Numbered from the stretch's first letter, positions 40,504 to 50,157 are shown. The stretch: DNA of 64,000 bases from Aldehydirespirator sp965204875 (GCA_965204875.1 OZ242020.1:2790001-2854000); one strand, 5' to 3'. The notes: generated by a model not told the origin, from the sequence alone. Translations and numbers: made by a program.

Positions 40504-42051
40504 TCAACCGGCGGCGGGCGGCGTCTCGGCCGGCGAGACGACCGCCGGCAGCGGATCAAGCAGGTCGTCAGCGGCGCCGCTGTCGGAACGCCCGGCGACG
40601 GTTGCGATCAGCTCCCTGTGGAATGCGTCGCACATCCGGCCAGCGGTCTCGGCGCTGTTGGAGATGGTGGCGAAGGTGAACACGTCGCCGTTGCCGCTGA
40701 CAGTCATACCTGCGAGCGCGGAGGCTGATGGACTGTCACCGCCGTGCGCCCACACCGGCGCGGCCGCGGTGACCTCCTCAACCGCACAGTCCTCCAGCGT
40801 CGGAGTCTCGCCGACCAGCGCCATGCCCCGCACCAGCGGCGAGAGCGGGCCGGCGCGCTCCAGCAGCTCGACGATGAGGTCGCAGGTCAGGCGGCTCTGC
40901 GATGCGAGGCCCGAGCCGTCGCTTATGATCACGCCGTCGGTCGGGATGTCCATGAGCCGCTGCAGCACGTCGTACACGCCCAGAACGGCCTGCTCCCGAG
41001 CCGAGCCGCCGGAGCGCCGGCCGATCTCCTTGAGGAGCATCTCGGCGATCGTGTTGTCGGAGTAGCGCAGCATGCGCGCCACGATCTCGGCCATCGGCGG
41101 CGACTCCACGACACCCAGCGACACCCGCTCGGACAATGGCGGCGCCACGCCCTTGGCAGGCTGGCCGGACACGGCGACGCCACGGGAGCGCAGCAGCGCG
41201 CCGAACACCTCGGCGGTGTGGCGGGCGGGATCGAGAGCCCTCGTGTTCTGGCGGCTGCCGGCCGGATCGGGCTGTGGCGAGAAGGTCACATAGCCGTCGT
41301 TGAGCAGCAGCGCCGACAGCGGGCCGGCGGCGTTCTCGGTGACGACGGCGCCGTCCCAGACGACCGTGGCGCTCGAGCCGACGCGCAGCCCAGCGTAGTC
41401 GCGCTCTGCCTCGGGGAATCGGGACTCGTCGGCTACCACGCTTCCCTCCACGACCGGGACACCCCGATTTCTCAGGGCCGGCCCCACCAGTCGTGACAGC
41501 TCCGTGAAGTCCGTGCCGGCCACCGTCGAGCCGAAGCGCCGCACGTAGGCCGGCGTCGACAGCACCGGATCGCCCCGCCCCACCAGGTAGATGTCGCCGA
41601 TGAGCACACCGCCTACAGCAGCCTCGAGATCGTCGACACGAGCGAACACCTCCGTGGTGTAGGTGGCGGCCGGCCCTGCCTTGGAGAGGATCGCCGCGGC
41701 GGTCACGATCTTCATCAGCGACGCGGGTGACAGCGGTTGCGCGCCGCGCTGGGCGAAAACGAGCTCGCCGTTGCGGCGCAGCACGAGGCAGGTGTCTGAA
41801 GGCACGCCGGGCGAGGCCGCCAACGCGGACAGCCGCTGCGCGAGGCGAGCGTCGGAGATCGGCGCCGTCAGCCACCCGGGCGCCCGGCGGGCGCTGAGCA
41901 GGCCGGTCGCCACCGTCGCCGGAACCCCGCCCGCATCCTCGATCCAGCCCGGGTCCGAGGATGCGTCGATGCGCCGGGCCCCGACGTAGGCGCCGACGGT
42001 CGCGAGCAGCAGCGCGGCAAGCAGGATCGACACCATGACCCGGCGGAACAT
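40504..42051 (-). CDS. dacB: D-alanyl-D-alanine carboxypeptidase/endopeptidase family protein (PBP4/DacB), altered KTG box
   Basis: A 515-residue penicillin-binding protein of class C. An N-terminal membrane anchor is followed by the active-site SLMK (Ser111, Lys114) and the SDN triad (331-333), with the large PBP4 insertion between them. The third motif, normally Lys-Thr-Gly, reads His-Gly-Gly (436-438, WAHGGDS). This replaces the conserved lysine and may reduce activity or change substrate. The protein would act on peptidoglycan outside the membrane. Confidence 0.87.
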   Translation of the reverse strand: MFRRVMVSILLAALLLATVGAYVGARRIDASSDPGWIEDAGGVPATVATGLLSARRAPGWLTAPISDARLAQRLSALAASPGVPSDTCLVLRRNGELVFAQRGAQPLSPASLMKIVTAAAILSKAGPAATYTTEVFARVDDLEAAVGGVLIGDIYLVGRGDPVLSTPAYVRRFGSTVAGTDFTELSRLVGPALRNRGVPVVEGSVVADESRFPEAERDYAGLRVGSSATVVWDGAVVTENAAGPLSALLLNDGYVTFSPQPDPAGSRQNTRALDPARHTAEVFGALLRSRGVAVSGQPAKGVAPPLSERVSLGVVESPPMAEIVARMLRYSDNTIAEMLLKEIGRRSGGSAREQAVLGVYDVLQRLMDIPTDGVIISDGSGLASQSRLTCDLIVELLERAGPLSPLVRGMALVGETPTLEDCAVEEVTAAAPVWAHGGDSPSASALAGMTVSGNGDVFTFATISNSAETAGRMCDAFHRELIATVAGRSDSGAADDLLDPLPAVVSPAETPPAAG

Positions 42052-42147
42052 GCCAGCATCGTAGGCACGGCGAGGTCAAGGTGGGTTGACCCAGTGTCTT
42101 GCGACCTCTCTTGCGTCGCTCTTACCTCCATCTGCTGTAGTGGCAGA

Positions 42148-42176
42148 TACCAGGTAACTGGTACCAGGTACCAGGT
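42148..42176. repeat. TACCAGGT repeat/palindrome upstream of the secreted protease
   Basis: Three copies of TACCAGGT (42148, 42162, 42169) include an inverted arrangement ACCAG-GTAA-CTGGT (42149-42162). The element sits in the 241-bp divergent region between dacB and the protease gene and could be an operator. Nothing else was recognised in 42052-42292. Confidence 0.55.
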
Positions 42177-42292
42177 GAACAACCGAATCGGTGTCCCGCC
42201 GGAGTCGGGTACTGCGGATGCAGCGTCCGACCGGTTGAGATGATCAGTGGGCTACCCGGCCAGGCAGGATGCCATGAGCATGGGAGCACATC

Positions 42293-43741
42293 ATGACTGC
42301 GCAAACCTCATCCACTGCCAATCACAGCAACAAGACTCATCGGCGGTGGTCTCCCCACGGTGCCCGCCGATACCGCGGCATGGCGCTGCTCGTCGCGGCG
42401 GCGATGATCGCCGGCATGGTCGCGGCCGCGGCGAGCACAGGGGTCGGCGCCGCGGAGTCCGAGCACCAACAGTCTGAGGAGCAGACCGAGGAGCAGGTGC
42501 CGTTTTCGGTGCGCTCCTACGCCGCCGAGTTCTCGGTCAGCCTCGAGGAGGCTGAGCGCCGACTCGACCGGATCCAACCCATCCAAGAGCTGCTCGCGGC
42601 AATCCGCGACGCCGAAGGCACGCGGGTCGCTGGCTGGGGCATCGACCACGCCGGAACCTTCGGGGGCTGGGTATGGCTCACCGGCAACGAGCCCCCCAGC
42701 GCCCAGGCACAACAGACCGCGGACGCGCACGCCGACGTGCGGATCCGACTCGGCGCCGACCACAGCTACGCCGAACTGCAAGCAGCCCAGGACACGCTGT
42801 TCAACGACATCGGACCCACCGGCAACGTCGGCTCCGACCCCTTGGCCGAGATAGAGCGCATGGTCACCTACACCGGCATCAACATGGAAGCCAACGCCAT
42901 CCGCATAGGCATCGACCCCGGCCTACTCACAACCAAAGTCCCCGGAGACCTCGACGACCCAGGACCCGTCACAATCACCGACGAAGCCTTCCAAACCAAA
43001 GCAACCGAAGTCACCAAACAACTACAAAACACCATCAACGTAGCCTACAACATCGAAGACGGCCGAGGACTGAGCCACCACGCCACCTTCGGAGGCGGCG
43101 AACAAATCGGGGGCTGCACTGCTGGATTCGCGGCGCGACGTAACGGGGTGTATGGCATCATCACAGCCGGACACTGTAATCGGAACATGAGTATGCATGG
43201 TATAACGCTACCTCATGTCATAGGGTATGCCAGCTCGAGAGCCGACGCACAATTCCATAAAATTCCTACAGGTGCCTCTCACAGACTGCGAGACGACTAC
43301 CTATGCGCGAGCGCCAACGTACCTCCGCCCCGACGGTGGTGTGACGTAACTGGAACCACCACGCGACAAAGCATGATTTCACGCGACAGGCAAATCGGCG
43401 AATACGTGTGCCACACCGGAATGAGAAGCGGCATCAGCTGCGGCACGGTCCAAGAGATCGACTATGCCTTCAGAAATTCGAGAACTTGTCGAACCGCGGA
43501 CGGCACGTACACATCTTGTGATTCGGTCTTCGTGCGGGTCGAAGGCCCGTCGCTCAAAGGGTGCGGAGGTGACAGCGGCGGACCCTGGTACCGTAATGGA
43601 GTAGCCTACGGCATTCACACCGGCGGTCGAGGCGGCACATGTTCTACTAAGGCCGATCACTTGGTCTTTTCCGCGATCGATGAGGTACGACGCCATCTTG
43701 AAATTGAAATCTTGATCAGAGGCTCTGTTACGATCAATTGA
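42293..43741 (+). CDS. secreted S1 (streptogrisin-like) serine protease with prodomain
   Basis: A 482-residue preproprotease. A signal sequence (about residues 30-53, MALLVAAAMIAGMVAAAAST) is followed by a prodomain (about 65-265). The prodomain shows GWVWLTGNEPPSA, GADHSYAELQAAQDTLF, YTGINMEANAIRIGIDPGLL and IEDGRGLSHH. The mature S1 domain begins near GGGEQIGGCTAGF. The triad is His in ITAGHC, Asp in SSRADAQFH and Ser in GCGGDSGGPW, with paired Cys residues. The catalytic part is distinctly lower in GC than the prodomain. The following gene carries a second prodomain copy. Confidence 0.9.
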   Translation: MTAQTSSTANHSNKTHRRWSPHGARRYRGMALLVAAAMIAGMVAAAASTGVGAAESEHQQSEEQTEEQVPFSVRSYAAEFSVSLEEAERRLDRIQPIQELLAAIRDAEGTRVAGWGIDHAGTFGGWVWLTGNEPPSAQAQQTADAHADVRIRLGADHSYAELQAAQDTLFNDIGPTGNVGSDPLAEIERMVTYTGINMEANAIRIGIDPGLLTTKVPGDLDDPGPVTITDEAFQTKATEVTKQLQNTINVAYNIEDGRGLSHHATFGGGEQIGGCTAGFAARRNGVYGIITAGHCNRNMSMHGITLPHVIGYASSRADAQFHKIPTGASHRLRDDYLCASANVPPPRRWCDVTGTTTRQSMISRDRQIGEYVCHTGMRSGISCGTVQEIDYAFRNSRTCRTADGTYTSCDSVFVRVEGPSLKGCGGDSGGPWYRNGVAYGIHTGGRGGTCSTKADHLVFSAIDEVRRHLEIEILIRGSVTIN

Positions 43742-43779
43742 ATTGTAGACTTGACATCACCAACCAGATCATTGCGTCC

Positions 43780-45492
43780 ATGTCTATTACGAAAATGACC
43801 GCCATCCGAAGATCGGTATCGACCTGGTTTGCTATGGGTGTCATTTTGATTGGTTGTTCGGGATCCGCTGACTCAGTATCGCCCCAGGTCTCGCCATCGA
43901 CCACACTGCTTACAAACACATCATCCGTTTCCCCCGCTATCGCTAACACAAGTACCACACGGCCAAGAGAATCAACCCAAGAAGAGTCAGCGTTGGGTGT
44001 CGGTTTGTCAAACCCCACTAATGCTGCAGCAGTAACCCACATGACCATCGCTCACCCTTCAGAGGAGTTGCCCGCGAGACTACTGGGTATGTATGAATGG
44101 GATCCGGAGGGTGGATTCCACGATACTGTGCTTACGGGTACACTGGCCATTGAGGTCGGTTGTTTGTACTTGGTTGAAATAGATGAGAGCGATGCACCGC
44201 TGACCGACGGTCTGGGAGAGCGTAGTTTCTTGCGACTGTCCGAACCGCGAACACGGTTTGATCACGTCACGGGCGCGTTGTGGGTAAACGGCAACGGTCC
44301 GATGTACTCAGGTGACAGGGTGATACTGATTGGTAGCGAAGGCTGGCAGGTCGCCTGGAATGTCAACAACGACGACGGCACCGAAGAATTTAGGTCTTTG
44401 TGGGATGCAAAGAGTCAGTGCTCCGCCCCATCGTCCTTTTATGTTGCTTCAATGTCTCCCGCCGGTTCTCTAGATTTGAATATACCACACGTTGCCGACT
44501 TGCCTGGTCTAGGTCTAGTTCCCTCCGAAAGGCTTATGGATCAGCATTCGATCGGACCGGCAGATGGAACCATTGTGATCGATCCGCCTTGCGCATATGT
44601 GGTGACGAACTGGGACATTCAATTATGGAGGGAGCATGATATCAGACGAGAGCGCTATCTTTTGAGGTTGCCGAGACCTCACACGCGTTATGACGCCGAT
44701 ACTGAAACGCTCTGGAGTGAAGTCTACGGACCCTTCAGCAGCGGTGACGAGGTCCAGCTGTATCACGGTGGTCCTGTAACTATCGAAGAGATTCGCTCGT
44801 TCCTTGGCAATTCCGTATCTACGATCGATTACGATGTTTGCACCGCAGAGGGCGACGGTGTACACCCGGAATACCTGGTGATGTGGCTATATCGCCAAGA
44901 CTGGGGAGGATACACTGAACCTCTTCATCTTTTGAGATTGCCGGACGTTCAGCAGGTTCTGAGAGAGATCCGAGAGATCGAGAGCGATCGGCTGGCCGGT
45001 TGGGACATCAGCCCCAATAGTTCCCCGCCGGGATGGGTGTGGCTTGCCGGCCACGAACCGCCGAGCGCTGACGCCGTCCGTATCGCCAGAGCGCATCGCG
45101 ACGTGGAGATCCGTGTAGGGGCTGCTCACACCCACGCTGAGTTGCTAGCGGCCCGGCATGCGCTGTTCGACGGCATTGAGCCGAGCGGCTTCATGGCGGA
45201 CCTGGAGCGCATCGTGACGCACACGGGCATCGACATGAGCGCCAACGCCGTCCGCATCGGCATCGACCCCGCACTCGCCAACACGCCGGACCGCTGCAAC
45301 CACCCAGACGACGGCTGGCACCCAACAAGCGACCAAGCCTTCCAAGCCAAGGCAGCCGAGATCACCCTACAACTACAAGACCTCCTCGACATCGCCTTCG
45401 TCATCGTCGACGGCCGAGGCTTCGGCCACTACACCGGCAACCGAACACTCCCCTGCGCCACCGAGCCTTCCGCTGAGGCCGTCGACCCCTAG
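43780..45492 (+). CDS. lipoprotein carrying a second copy of the protease prodomain
   Basis: About 570 residues. A lipobox (VILIGCSGS) is followed by a Ser/Thr-rich linker and then a novel region with two similar blocks (RSFLRLSEPRTRFDHVTGAL near residue 150; RYLLRLPRPHTRYDADTETL near residue 300). Low-GC DNA encodes up to about 44950. From about residue 385 it matches the upstream protease prodomain: GWVWLAGHEPPSA, GAAHTHAELLAARHALF, THTGIDMSANAVRIGIDPAL and VDGRGFGHY. It ends just where the protease domain would begin. It may act as a membrane-bound inhibitor or folding partner of the protease. The ATG at 43795 is an alternative start. Confidence 0.8.
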   Translation: MSITKMTAIRRSVSTWFAMGVILIGCSGSADSVSPQVSPSTTLLTNTSSVSPAIANTSTTRPRESTQEESALGVGLSNPTNAAAVTHMTIAHPSEELPARLLGMYEWDPEGGFHDTVLTGTLAIEVGCLYLVEIDESDAPLTDGLGERSFLRLSEPRTRFDHVTGALWVNGNGPMYSGDRVILIGSEGWQVAWNVNNDDGTEEFRSLWDAKSQCSAPSSFYVASMSPAGSLDLNIPHVADLPGLGLVPSERLMDQHSIGPADGTIVIDPPCAYVVTNWDIQLWREHDIRRERYLLRLPRPHTRYDADTETLWSEVYGPFSSGDEVQLYHGGPVTIEEIRSFLGNSVSTIDYDVCTAEGDGVHPEYLVMWLYRQDWGGYTEPLHLLRLPDVQQVLREIREIESDRLAGWDISPNSSPPGWVWLAGHEPPSADAVRIARAHRDVEIRVGAAHTHAELLAARHALFDGIEPSGFMADLERIVTHTGIDMSANAVRIGIDPALANTPDRCNHPDDGWHPTSDQAFQAKAAEITLQLQDLLDIAFVIVDGRGFGHYTGNRTLPCATEPSAEAVDP

Positions 45493-45539
45493 CCGGCTGC
45501 AGAGGCCAGGTGGTGCAACAGCGCGCCGGTGCTCTCCGG

Positions 45540-45545
45540 TAGCGT
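45540..45545 (+). promoter_or_regulatory. putative -10 box of a leaderless gene
   Basis: TAGCGT is followed by six bases and then the GTG at 45552, with no ribosome binding site. It has the same spacing as at vapB, the ABC ATPase gene and the GDPD gene. Confidence 0.4.
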
Positions 45546-45551
45546 CGGAGC

Positions 45552-45938
45552 GTGGACATCGTGGCAGCCCTGTTCATCGACGACATCAGCCTCCGGCAGG
45601 TGCCCGGCCCCTCCACCAGGATCGACCTCACCGGCGTGCAGTTCTCGGCGGCGGCGCCCGGCCCCGTTCCGGTGACGCTGGCGCCGCACCTCGTGGTGAT
45701 CGTGCGCTGCGCACCCGGCGAGACGGGCTCAGGAGCGCTCGAGGTGGCCTACTTCCGCGGCGACGAGCGCATCGCCCGCAACGTCGCGCCGCTGCAGGTG
45801 GAGCCGGGCAAGTTCAACTACCGGCTGGTGCGGGCAGAACTCGAATTCACCGAGTACGGCACGGTCGAGGCCAGAGCCCGCATCGACGCAGGCGCGACGA
45901 CGGTGGTGCCCTACACGCTCCTGCCGCCCACTGAGTGA
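45552..45938 (+). CDS. hypothetical protein (beta-rich, 128 residues)
   Basis: It begins MDIVAALFIDDISLRQVPGP and is dominated by predicted beta strands (VTLAPHLVVIVRC, NYRLVRAELEFTEYGTVEAR), as in small immunoglobulin-like or C2-like folds. There is no signal peptide. Many actinobacteria have uncharacterised proteins of this form. No specific role can be read. Confidence 0.65.
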   Translation: MDIVAALFIDDISLRQVPGPSTRIDLTGVQFSAAAPGPVPVTLAPHLVVIVRCAPGETGSGALEVAYFRGDERIARNVAPLQVEPGKFNYRLVRAELEFTEYGTVEARARIDAGATTVVPYTLLPPTE

Positions 45939-46119
45939 GCCGCTGGCACCGACAGCGAGACCGGCGCGCCCGCTCCCCCGCTACGGAGACTCTGAACGCT
46001 ACGGTCCGCACCGCGTTCTGCGCAGGACCTCTGCGCAGGACCACTGACCCGCATCCGCTCACGCGGGCACATCGCCGCAACCAGCGGCCAGCCGGCCCAA
46101 GAATCTCACGGGAGGATCG

Positions 46120-48078
46120 TTGACCCCAATCGAGCGTCTCGGGATCAACACGGTGAGGGCGCTGGCCATGGACGCCCCACACGCGGCCCGCTCCGGCCAT
46201 CAGGGCACGGCGATGGCGCTGGCGCCGCTGGCCCATGTGCTGTGGACCCGGATCATGCGCTACGACGCGGGCCGCCCCGACTGGCCCGACCGCGACCGCT
46301 TCGTGCTCTCCGCCGGCCACGCCTCGATCCTGCAGTACGCCATGCTCTACCTCACGGGCCACGGCCTCAGCCTCGACGACATCCGGAGCTTCCGCCAGTG
46401 GGGGTCGCCGACGCCCGGGCACCCCGAGGTCGGCTGCACGCCCGGCGTGGAGGTGACCACCGGCCCGCTCGGGCAGGGCTTCGCCAACGCTGTCGGCATG
46501 GCCGTCGCCGAGAGCCAGACGCGGGCGCGCTTCGGCGCCGAGGTCTGCGACCATCGCGTGTTCGTGATCGCCGGTGACGGCGACCTGTCCGAGGGGGTCA
46601 GCCACGAGGCGGCGTCGCTGGCGGGACACCTCGGCCTCGGCCGGCTCACGGTGGTCTACGACGACAACCGGGTCACCATCGACGGCCCCACCGACCTTGC
46701 GCTCTCCGACGACGCCGCGGCCCGCTTCGGTTCCTACGGCTGGCACGTGGAGGAGCTAGGCGCCGCCTCCGAGGACCTGGACGCGCTGGAGGCCGCATTG
46801 CGCCGCGCCGCCGCCGAGGACGCCCACCCGTCGCTGCTGATCGTGCGCTCGGTGATCGCCGCGCCGGCCCCGAAGGCGGCGGGGACCCCCGCAGCCCACG
46901 GCTACGCCATCTTCGACGAGGAGATAGCGGCCACCAAGCAGCGAATGGGACTGCCCGCCGGCGAGCCCTTCGATGTGCCCACCGAAGTGCTCGACCACTA
47001 CCGCGACGCCGGCGGGCGCGGCCGCGCCGACCGCTTCGCCTGGGAGGCCCGCGTGGCCGCCTACACCGGCGACCGGGCCGGCTTCGAGGCCTGCCTGGCC
47101 GCGTCGGGTCGGCCCGGCTGGGTCGACGCCCTGCCCTCGTGGGCGCCGGGCGACTCGCTCGCCACCCGCAAGGCGTCCAACGCAGCCCTTCGCGCCCTGC
47201 TCGAGAAGGTTCCGGGCCTCACCGGCGGCGGCGCCGACCTCACCAGCAACACGGGAACGAGCCTGCCCGAGGCTGGCGTCCTCTCGGCAGCCAACCCGGC
47301 AGGCCGCCAGATCTTCTTCGGGGTGCGCGAGCACGCCATGGCCGCCATCGCCAACGGCATGGCCCTGCACGGCGGCACCATCCCGGTAGTGGGCACCTTC
47401 CTGGTGTTCGCCGACTACATGCGCCCGGCGGTGCGACTGGCCGCGCTGTCAGGCGCCAAGGTGGTCTTCGTCTGGAGCCACGACTCCGTCGGCGTCGGCG
47501 AGGACGGGCCCACGCATCAGCCCGTCGAGCACCTGGCCTCGCTGCGGGCCATCCCCGGCCTGCGGGTGCTGCGGCCCGCCGACGCCAACGAGACCGCCGG
47601 AGCGTGGCGGGTGGCCGTGGAGTCCGAGGGCCCCACGGCGCTGATCCTCACCCGCCAGGATGTGCCCGTGCTCGGGGAAACCGACGCGGCCGCGGTGTCC
47701 CGTGGCGGCTACGTGGTCTCGGATCCCGCCGGCGCGGCGCTGACTCTGGTGGGCACCGGCAGCGAGGTGTCCGTGTGCTGTGACGCTGCCGCGCAGCTCA
47801 GCGCCGAGGGTGTCGCGGCGCGGGTCGTCTCGCTGCCTAGCTGGGAGCTTTTCGCCGATCAGCCCGCCGCCGCCCGCGCCCAGGTGATCCGTCCCGACCT
47901 GCCCTCGCTGGCGGTCGAGGCTGCGGCCACGATGGGCTGGCGGCGCTGGGTGGACGATGTTGTGGGCATAGATCGATTCGGCGCCTCTGCGCCGGGAGCG
48001 GTGGTGCTGGAGGCGCTCGGCATTTCGGTCGCGAACGTCTGCGCACGGGCCCGTGCGCTGCTGCGAACCGGCCACTAG
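46120..48078 (+). CDS. tkt: transketolase
   Basis: A 652-residue thiamine-diphosphate enzyme of the pentose phosphate pathway that transfers two-carbon units. The TTG start has GGAGG six bases upstream. Markers are HAARSGHQGTAMALAPLAHV, the ThDP motif GDGDLSEGVSHEAASLAGHL with VVYDDN, the catalytic Glu in FGVREHAM, and HDSVGVGEDGPTHQPVEHLA. It is followed after 29 bases by transaldolase, forming a non-oxidative pentose phosphate unit. Confidence 0.95.
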   Translation: MTPIERLGINTVRALAMDAPHAARSGHQGTAMALAPLAHVLWTRIMRYDAGRPDWPDRDRFVLSAGHASILQYAMLYLTGHGLSLDDIRSFRQWGSPTPGHPEVGCTPGVEVTTGPLGQGFANAVGMAVAESQTRARFGAEVCDHRVFVIAGDGDLSEGVSHEAASLAGHLGLGRLTVVYDDNRVTIDGPTDLALSDDAAARFGSYGWHVEELGAASEDLDALEAALRRAAAEDAHPSLLIVRSVIAAPAPKAAGTPAAHGYAIFDEEIAATKQRMGLPAGEPFDVPTEVLDHYRDAGGRGRADRFAWEARVAAYTGDRAGFEACLAASGRPGWVDALPSWAPGDSLATRKASNAALRALLEKVPGLTGGGADLTSNTGTSLPEAGVLSAANPAGRQIFFGVREHAMAAIANGMALHGGTIPVVGTFLVFADYMRPAVRLAALSGAKVVFVWSHDSVGVGEDGPTHQPVEHLASLRAIPGLRVLRPADANETAGAWRVAVESEGPTALILTRQDVPVLGETDAAAVSRGGYVVSDPAGAALTLVGTGSEVSVCCDAAAQLSAEGVAARVVSLPSWELFADQPAAARAQVIRPDLPSLAVEAAATMGWRRWVDDVVGIDRFGASAPGAVVLEALGISVANVCARARALLRTGH

Positions 48079-48107
48079 GTTTTCCACCGGATGGCGGTGA
48101 TCACCAG

Positions 48108-49235
48108 ATGACGGCGGACTCCCGACTTCACCGGCTCTATCGCGAGTGCGGGCAGAGCCCGTGGCTTGACAACATCCGGCGGAGTTGGATCACCGGCGGC
48201 GAGCTGGAGGCCTGGGTGCGGCGGGGCGTGCGGGGCCTGACCTCCAACCCTTCCATCTTTCAGAAGGCGATCGCCTCCACGTCGGACTACGACGACGAGT
48301 TCCGCCGCGCCATCGCGGACGGGCTCGACATCGAGGCGTCCTACTGGCGGCTGGTCACCTCCGACATCGCCGCCGCCGCAGGGGTGCTGCGCCCCGTCTA
48401 TGACACCTCGCAGGGTCTCGACGGTTTCGTCTCGGTGGAGGTAGCGCCGGCCCTGGCCCGCGACAGCGCCGCCACCGCATCGGCCGCCAGACACCTCCAC
48501 GAACGGCTCGCGGCCCCCAACCTGTATGTGAAGATCCCCGGAACCGCTGAGGGCTTGGCCCCCATCGCCGAGATGATCGCGGAGCGCCGCAGCATCAACG
48601 TCACCCTCATCTTCAGCGTCGAGCGCTACCTGGAGGTCGCCGAGGCCTACATTTCGGGTCTCGAGCGGGCCGGGGGCGACCTGTCGAGAGTGTCGAGCGT
48701 CGCCTCCTTCTTCGTCTCGAGGATCGACACCGAGGTGGACAGGCGCCTGGAGGCCATCGGCACACCGGCTGCCCTGCAGCTGAGGGGCAAGGCCGCCATC
48801 GCCAACGCCAAGGTGGCCTACTCGCGCTTCACCGAGCTGTTCGACGGGCCGCGCTGGCAGGCGCTCCGCCGCCGAGGAGCGCGCCCGCAGAGGCTGCTCT
48901 GGGCCAGCACCTCCACCAAGAACCCCGACTATCCCGACACGCTCTACGTGGACGAGCTGATAGGACCGGCAACGGTGAACACGCTCCCCGACGCCACGCT
49001 GGAGGCGTTCGAGCATCACGGTCGTGTGGCGCCCGCGCTCGCGGCGGGCCACAGGGAGGCCGAAGAGGTGCTCGAAGGGCTGGCTGCGGTAGGGGTGGAC
49101 ATGGCCGAGGTGGCCGAACAGCTCGAGCGGGAGGGTGTCGCCGCCTTCAGGAACAGCTTCGACGAGTTGCTCGGGGTGCTTGATGACAAAGCCGGCGAGT
49201 TCCGCCTGCAAACCGCAGCCGACCGTCGCGCCTAG
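48108..49235 (+). CDS. tal: transaldolase
   Basis: A 375-residue transaldolase of the longer actinobacterial type. GLTSNPSIFQKAI and the Schiff-base lysine in LYVKIPGTAEGL define it. NVTLIFSVERYLEVAEAYI and LLWASTSTKNP are also conserved. Its 3' end overlaps the likely cysD start by 53 bases in another frame. Confidence 0.95.
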   Translation: MTADSRLHRLYRECGQSPWLDNIRRSWITGGELEAWVRRGVRGLTSNPSIFQKAIASTSDYDDEFRRAIADGLDIEASYWRLVTSDIAAAAGVLRPVYDTSQGLDGFVSVEVAPALARDSAATASAARHLHERLAAPNLYVKIPGTAEGLAPIAEMIAERRSINVTLIFSVERYLEVAEAYISGLERAGGDLSRVSSVASFFVSRIDTEVDRRLEAIGTPAALQLRGKAAIANAKVAYSRFTELFDGPRWQALRRRGARPQRLLWASTSTKNPDYPDTLYVDELIGPATVNTLPDATLEAFEHHGRVAPALAAGHREAEEVLEGLAAVGVDMAEVAEQLEREGVAAFRNSFDELLGVLDDKAGEFRLQTAADRRA

Positions 49236-50157
49236 CGGCCGGGACGGCGCAGCAAGACCGCTCCCAAAGCGGCTCCAGCAGCTGGAGGACGAGAGCGTCC
49301 ACATCATCCGCGAGGTGGCCGCGCAGTTCCGCAACCCGGTGATGCTGTACTCCATCGGCAAGGACAGCTCGGTGATGCTGCACCTGGCGCGCAAGGCCTT
49401 CCACCCGGGCACGGTGCCGTTCCCGCTGCTGCACGTGGACACGACCTGGAAGTTCCGGGAGATGATCGCCTTCCGCGACCGTGTGGCCGCCGAGATGGGC
49501 CTCGAGCTCATCGTTCACACCAATGCCGAGGGGCTGGCCGCGGGCATCAACCCGTTCGACCACGGGTCGCAGCACTACACCGACGTCATGAAGACCCAGG
49601 CTCTCAAGCAGGCTCTCGACGCCGGCCGCTTCGACGCGGCCTTCGGGGGCGCCAGGCGCGACGAGGAGCGCTCCCGCGCCAAGGAGCGGGTCTTCAGCTT
49701 CCGCGACCGCAGCCACCGCTGGGATCCCAAGAACCAGCGGCCCGAGCTGTGGCGCCACTACAACGGCCGGATCCGCCCCGGCGAGAGCATCAGGGTCTTC
49801 CCGCTCAGCAACTGGACGGAACTGGACGTGTGGCACTACGTCTCGGCGTGCCGGATCGAGGTGGTGCCGCTCTACCTGGCCGCGCCGCGGCCCGTCGTGC
49901 AGCGAGACGGCACCCTGCTGATGGTGGACGACGACCGCTTTCGCCTCGAGGCGGGCGAGCGGCCCCGGCTGCGCTGGGTGCGCTTCCGGACGCTGGGGTG
50001 CTACCCGCTCACCGGCGCGGTGCCCTCGAAGGCCGCCACGCTGCCCGAGGTGATCGCAGAGATGGCCGCCGCCACACGCTCCGAGCGCGAGGGCCGCGTG
50101 ATCGACCACGACCAGGCCGCGGCCATGGAGCAGAAGAAGCGCGAGGGCTACTTCTGA
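49183..50157 (+). CDS. cysD: sulfate adenylyltransferase subunit 2 (CysD)
   Basis: A PP-loop ATP sulfurylase subunit that makes adenosine phosphosulfate with CysN. The PP-loop is VMLYSIGKDSSVMLHLARKA. Later conserved parts are LLHVDTTWKFREMI, FGGARRDEERSRAKER, SNWTELDVWHYV and TLGCYPLTGAVPS. I took the ATG at 49183, inside the end of transaldolase, giving 324 residues. No start between that and the conserved region was convincing. The stop overlaps the ATG of a small ORF. Confidence 0.93.
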   Translation: MTKPASSACKPQPTVAPSGRDGAARPLPKRLQQLEDESVHIIREVAAQFRNPVMLYSIGKDSSVMLHLARKAFHPGTVPFPLLHVDTTWKFREMIAFRDRVAAEMGLELIVHTNAEGLAAGINPFDHGSQHYTDVMKTQALKQALDAGRFDAAFGGARRDEERSRAKERVFSFRDRSHRWDPKNQRPELWRHYNGRIRPGESIRVFPLSNWTELDVWHYVSACRIEVVPLYLAAPRPVVQRDGTLLMVDDDRFRLEAGERPRLRWVRFRTLGCYPLTGAVPSKAATLPEVIAEMAAATRSEREGRVIDHDQAAAMEQKKREGYF

